From: Candidatus Saccharibacteria bacterium UBA2866
GTDB taxonomy: Bacteria > Patescibacteriota > Saccharimonadia > Saccharimonadales > Saccharimonadaceae
Length of the DNA: 29,920 nt
Direction of reading: 5' to 3'
NCBI GenBank assembly: GCA_002350545.1
Contig: DEEY01000001.1
Coordinates: 7,744-37,663 of the forward strand
The notes under the pieces were generated by a model. The model was not told the origin of the DNA. It did not search any database and saw nothing but the letters and a program-made list of their open reading frames with translations. Made by a program: the position numbers and the translations under genes. Positions 29,824 to 29,920 of the stretch are shown here, one piece after another (position 1 is the stretch's first letter; each line of letters opens with the position of its first letter).

Positions 29824-29920
29824 TTAAGTATTTATAGCTCTGCTGGAGTCGTAGAAGATTAAAACAATGATTAATAGAATAAAACCTAATACTAAATACA
29901 TATAACTTTCACAACCTATG
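29824..29920 (-). CDS. Short hydrophobic frame open to the right edge
   Basis: On the minus strand the frame ending at 29824 is open to the window edge and encodes a single hydrophobic helix (MYLVLGFILLIIVLIF) and a short tail. It could be the C-terminal end of a membrane protein lying beyond the edge, or a chance frame. Confidence 0.25.
   Translation of the reverse strand, partial: IGCESYMYLVLGFILLIIVLIFYDSSRAINT

Noticed and set aside
29808..29826. Possible tRNA T arm near the right edge
   Set aside because: Bases resembling GGATTCGAAC occur, but no acceptor, anticodon or D arm can be folded around them.

Overview
The window looks like the chromosome of a small-genome member of the Patescibacteria (CPR), most likely Saccharibacteria (TM7). 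That placement is inferred from gene content and style: type IV pilus and ComEC competence genes, a sortase-type surface protein in an envelope with no outer-membrane genes, compact gene packing, the standard genetic code (TGA used as a stop), and many genes apparently transcribed without a leader. There is no 16S rRNA gene in the window to prove it.

Layout. 1-6.2 kb: end of a methyltransferase gene, a pilus-type ATPase (pilB-like), a membrane protein translationally coupled to a membrane-anchored Clp-like AAA+ protein, and a DUF1846 protein. 6.2-9.1 kb: tRNA-Ser, a 34-residue basic peptide gene, yebC, a channel-only comEC, two tRNA-Arg genes and a CAT-anticodon tRNA. 9.1-11.8 kb: an 873-residue Cna-B/VaFE-type surface adhesin of atypical composition. 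11.9-16.6 kb: a pilin-like gene, a PH-domain membrane protein, ruvB, a monocistronic dnaK under a double CIRCE operator, and a DUF4282-like membrane protein. 16.6-20.7 kb: a three-gene surface-polysaccharide operon (initiating sugar transferase, GT4 glycosyltransferase, Wzy/ligase-like protein). 20.8-25.6 kb: an unrecognised protein, tspO, a beta-helix surface protein with a small proline-rich membrane partner, and a divergent two-component system. 25.7-29.9 kb: a secreted repeat protein interrupted by an amber codon, then a redox cassette (aldo/keto reductase, flavodoxin, MerR regulator, alpha/beta hydrolase, YjbR-like protein).

Three patterns cross gene boundaries. (1) Two palindromic elements of about 120 bp with a shared core and locus-specific inverted arms sit in frame inside two neighbouring polysaccharide genes; a shorter relative lies in the pilB promoter region. 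They resemble Rickettsia palindromic elements in behaviour. (2) Eight genes start 6-7 nt after a TATAAT box, mostly an extended TGN-TATAAT box; the same box precedes tRNA genes at nearly the same distance, which argues for leaderless mRNAs. (3) The + strand is strongly C-rich over G whichever strand is coding, until about 25.65 kb, where the bias disappears; it is also weak in the adhesin gene. Both places are candidates for acquired DNA.

Working together, the genes describe a surface-attached, naturally transformable cell: pilus ATPase, pilin and ComEC for DNA uptake and attachment, adhesin and beta-helix protein for contact, and a capsule or exopolysaccharide operon for the coat. Start codons were reassigned in several places from promoter or ribosome-binding-site position; the reasons are given per gene.
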